Both the position numbers and the translations under genes were made by a program. From Trichomonas vaginalis G3 (lineage: Eukaryota; Parabasalia; Trichomonadida; Trichomonadidae), in contig NC_067206.1 of NCBI RefSeq assembly GCF_026262505.1, forward strand, positions 14,814,205-14,878,204: a stretch of 64,000 nucleotides of DNA. The letters are read 5' to 3'. Positions 61,866-64,000 of the stretch are shown piece by piece. The notes under the pieces were generated by a model that searched no databases, was not told the origin of the DNA, and was given only the letters and a program-made list of their open reading frames with translations. Each line of letters opens with the position of its first letter. Positions within the stretch are counted from its first letter, which is position 1.

Positions 61866-62276
61866 TATAAGCTTAGTAAATGTTGGAAAATACTGTCATA
61901 AGACGAAATGGTGGAAGTGAGGTGAAGTTAAAAAGTGACACATATTTGGCCGGCTAAATTCCCCTTTAGTTTACATGTCAAAATTACAATAAATTAATTA
62001 TTTTGCTTAGCAATTAGCTATGTATTAAAACTAAAATTATTACTATTCAATTTTTTACATTCAAATATTAAACAATTCAAATTTAATAACAAAGATATTA
62101 CAATAAATAAAAAATGATTAAAAATGTCCCTGAAAATTTTCTGAAAGCTATCTCGTGTTTAGGTCTCAATTTTTTTAGAAATAGAAAAAGATTGGATTTA
62201 ACTTTCAAACATTATATATAGTTTTGTATATGGAAGCCTTTAAATACAAGTTAATGATATGGAGTTGTATTGCGAG

Positions 62277-62638
62277 GAAGAGGGAATCAAAGAAATTGAC
62301 GAAGTTCCAGAATTTTATTCAACAATTCTTAATCAATTAACAAAAACTATACCGAAACTTATCTTACCATCCAAATCAAATCACATTACATACGGAATAA
62401 ACATTTAATCTTTTACCATTAAAATTATATTTATACGTTATTTAATTTTTTTACGTCTAAGTTGAATAGGATAATAGCCGAAGATATAAAGTAACTATAG
62501 TTTACAAGCTAAGGAACAAATCAGCATTGAAACTAAAAAATGCTGAAATATTATAATAAATTGAAGAAATACTGTGATAGAATACCTAGTTATACTAGAT
62601 ACTATTATAATATGAATTCATTTGTATTGAATATCGAT
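62277..62638. repeat. Left arm of 360-bp inverted repeat
   Basis: The reverse complement is at 63270-63626 with few differences. It includes the last 45 codons of the rve transposase in opposite direction (EIDEVPEFYSTILNQL on the plus strand). Confidence 0.88.
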
Positions 62639-62759
62639 AATAAAAAATCGATGAAATATTAAAATGAGAATAAATTAATAATGAGATTATAAATTAGAAT
62701 TATTTCTCTTTTATTTAAAATAAAAACTTAGTTCTATTTAAATTCGATAAAGGAGCACG

Positions 62760-63257
62760 AAAAAGTTGTATTATACGTATGATGTTGCCCGATGTTTGGT
62801 AACACTATTGTAGAATATAAGCATATATGATAGAAAAGCAATATGCTTAATATCGAGTAATTCTAATTTTTGACGAAATTATTCAAATACGTTATTTTTT
62901 AAATGAAAAGATAAGCATACCATTATGCAGTAGTTTGCGCACATATACTATGCTGATGAAAGTTGGTCTCTAATTCGAAACTTGAGTCTGTCAAATTGAC
63001 GTTCAAGTATTAAAAAGTTGTATTATACGTATGATGTTGCCCGATGTTTGGTAACACTATTGTAGAATATAAGCATATATGATAGAAAAGCAATATGCTT
63101 AATATCGAGTAATTCTAATTTTTTACGAAATTATTCAAATACGTTATTTTTTAAAATGAAAAGATAAGCATACCATTATGCAGTAGTTTGCGCACATATA
63201 CTATGCTGATGAAAGTTGGTCTCTAATTCGAAACTTGAGTCTGTCAAATTGACGTTC
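62760..63257. repeat. 245-bp direct repeat, 7 bp apart
   Basis: 62760-63004 and 63012-63257 are near-identical (AAAAAGTTGTATTATACGTA to GTCAAATTGACGTTC). No gene is present. They fill the centre between the inverted arms. Confidence 0.9.
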
Positions 63258-63507
63258 CATCTTATTTTAATCGATATTCAATACAAATGAATTCATATTA
63301 TAATAGTATCTAGTATAACTAGGTATTCTATCACAGTATTTCTTCAATTTATTATAATATTTCAGCATTTTTTAGTTTCAATGCTGATTTGTTCCTTAGC
63401 TTGTAAACTATAGTTACTTTATATCTTCGGCTATTATCCTATTCAACTTAGACGTAAAAAAATTAAATAACGTATAAATATAATTTTAATGGTAAAAGAT
63501 TAAATGT

Positions 63508-63999
63508 TTATTCCGTATGTAATGTGATTTGATTTGGATGGTAAGATAAGTTTCGGTATAGTTTTTTTAATTGATTAAGAATTGTTGAATAAAATTCTGG
63601 AACTTCGTCAATTTTTTGATTCCTTCTTGAAGCGTTGAAATTTCTTATTGACTCTCTTAGATCTTTAACAACTCCATCTACAATCCAAAGCGGTAATTTA
63701 CTTGAATCATATTTTTCTGAAATTTCGTAAAATTTGTTAGGTGTGTACCATGTATGTAATGTCGGGTTTTTTGGTAAACTTGTGTGTGGGTTTGAATTGT
63801 AATTTTCTATAAGACTTTGTATATCATTCCATGTGGCGTCTTCAATTTCCACATTTTGCCAAAACCTTTCAATTTTCCCATTCATATATGGGCAATGTGG
63901 GAGAATTGTAATACTTTGAACGTTCGCATTTTGTAATAAATTTCGAAAAACCCCAAAATTTTCTGTTCCGTTATCACTCCATATAGCAAAGGGCTTCCC
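63508..63999 (-). CDS. rve-type DDE transposase, C-terminal 163 aa, partial at window edge
   Basis: The frame is open to the window edge, beyond the internal ATG at 63885. It reads KPFAIWSDNGTENFGVFRNL (second catalytic Asp) and PYMNGKIERFWQNVEIED (Glu), then a helical tail ending in LSYHPNQITLHTE. This parallels LLTDNGCKFTG and LNGKIERFWQ of the 27717 gene. The remainder of the gene lies outside the window. Confidence 0.8.
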   Translation of the reverse strand, partial: GKPFAIWSDNGTENFGVFRNLLQNANVQSITILPHCPYMNGKIERFWQNVEIEDATWNDIQSLIENYNSNPHTSLPKNPTLHTWYTPNKFYEISEKYDSSKLPLWIVDGVVKDLRESIRNFNASRRNQKIDEVPEFYSTILNQLKKLYRNLSYHPNQITLHTE

Positions 64000-64000
64000 A

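Larger units (their letters stand above)
61213..61890. mobile_element. Polinton/Maverick B, terminal fragment
   Basis: It starts AGGTCAGGTGAGTGGGGCTT with a GC palindrome near GGCGCGTTGCGC, matching the Polinton A end in inverse. Two minus-strand genes follow, then an rve-type transposon cuts in at about 61890. Only one end is present. The two genes still have open frames, so the fragment is not very old. Confidence 0.75.
61888..64000. mobile_element. rve-type family-2 transposon, left end to window edge
   Basis: The left end TCATAAGACGAAATGGTGGA, AGTGAGGTGAA, AAAAAGTGACAC matches the inverted ends at 26345-26396 and 47112-47163. A transposase runs in from the right edge on the minus strand. 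Between lie a pair of 360-bp inverted repeats (62277-62638 and 63270-63626) and a 245-bp near-tandem direct repeat. This suggests two copies joined head to head. Confidence 0.6.

Noticed and set aside
62760-63257. LTR pair of a retrotransposon
   Set aside because: The two 245-bp copies are only 7 bp apart, with no TG...CA ends, primer-binding site or reverse transcriptase nearby.
1-64000. tRNA, rRNA, snRNA or spliceosomal introns
   Set aside because: No cloverleaf, rRNA core or GTATGT...ACTAACACACAG-type trichomonad intron was noticed when reading; a tRNAscan or Infernal run would be needed to exclude small RNAs.

Overview
The window looks like nuclear DNA of a trichomonad (Parabasalia), most like Trichomonas vaginalis. 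It is very AT-rich and almost all of it is mobile DNA: Polinton/Maverick virus-like elements, Mutator-like (MULE) transposons, Kolobok-type TTAA transposons, transposons with an integrase-like (rve) DDE transposase, foldback elements and relics of pogo- and hAT-like transposases. I saw no tRNA, rRNA, CRISPR array or spliceosomal intron. The species call is inference from content.

Layout. 1-5821: right part of a young-looking Polinton (A) with a phage-tail-fibre-like gene, small capsid-type genes, an integrase and an adenine DNA methyltransferase; its end lies in a MULE remnant (5822-5938). 5939-8170: a GC-richer island with unknown convergent genes, split by a 1.06-kb transposon. 8171-12407: MULE-A1 with an open 559-aa transposase, a serial-hairpin array and a nested 833-bp element. 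12408 to about 26245: an old, broken Polinton (C) with KilA-N, family B DNA polymerase and capsid genes, carrying two hairpin-rich insertions. 26246-35510: hairpin elements, then an rve-type transposon holding a Kolobok element that itself holds a second Kolobok element. 35511-53180: short terminal-inverted-repeat (TIR) elements, two foldback elements, minisatellites and transposase relics. 53181-60757: a divergent pair of genes, one split by a hairpin element, the other (a MULE-domain gene) by MULE-A2. 61213-61890: the end of a third Polinton (B), cut by another rve-type transposon that runs off the window.

Main signals. (1) Arrays of near-perfect 50-65 bp hairpins with a shared module order recur inside unrelated transposon families. 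(2) Two insertions carry 84-bp and 90-bp flanking direct repeats, while sister elements carry 9-17 bp; a third 61-bp pair flanks 105 bp. (3) Most TIR families here share an inward-facing AAAAAGTGACA word. (4) Short GAG-ended elements share a conserved protein tail and a 121-bp tandem-repeat period. (5) A Kolobok transposase of about 776 codons carries a ubiquitin-hydrolase-like C-terminus and is continuous once the nested element is discounted. (6) A possible -1 frameshift site joins two ORFs of a MULE-domain gene. All calls come from reading the sequence; no database search was run.
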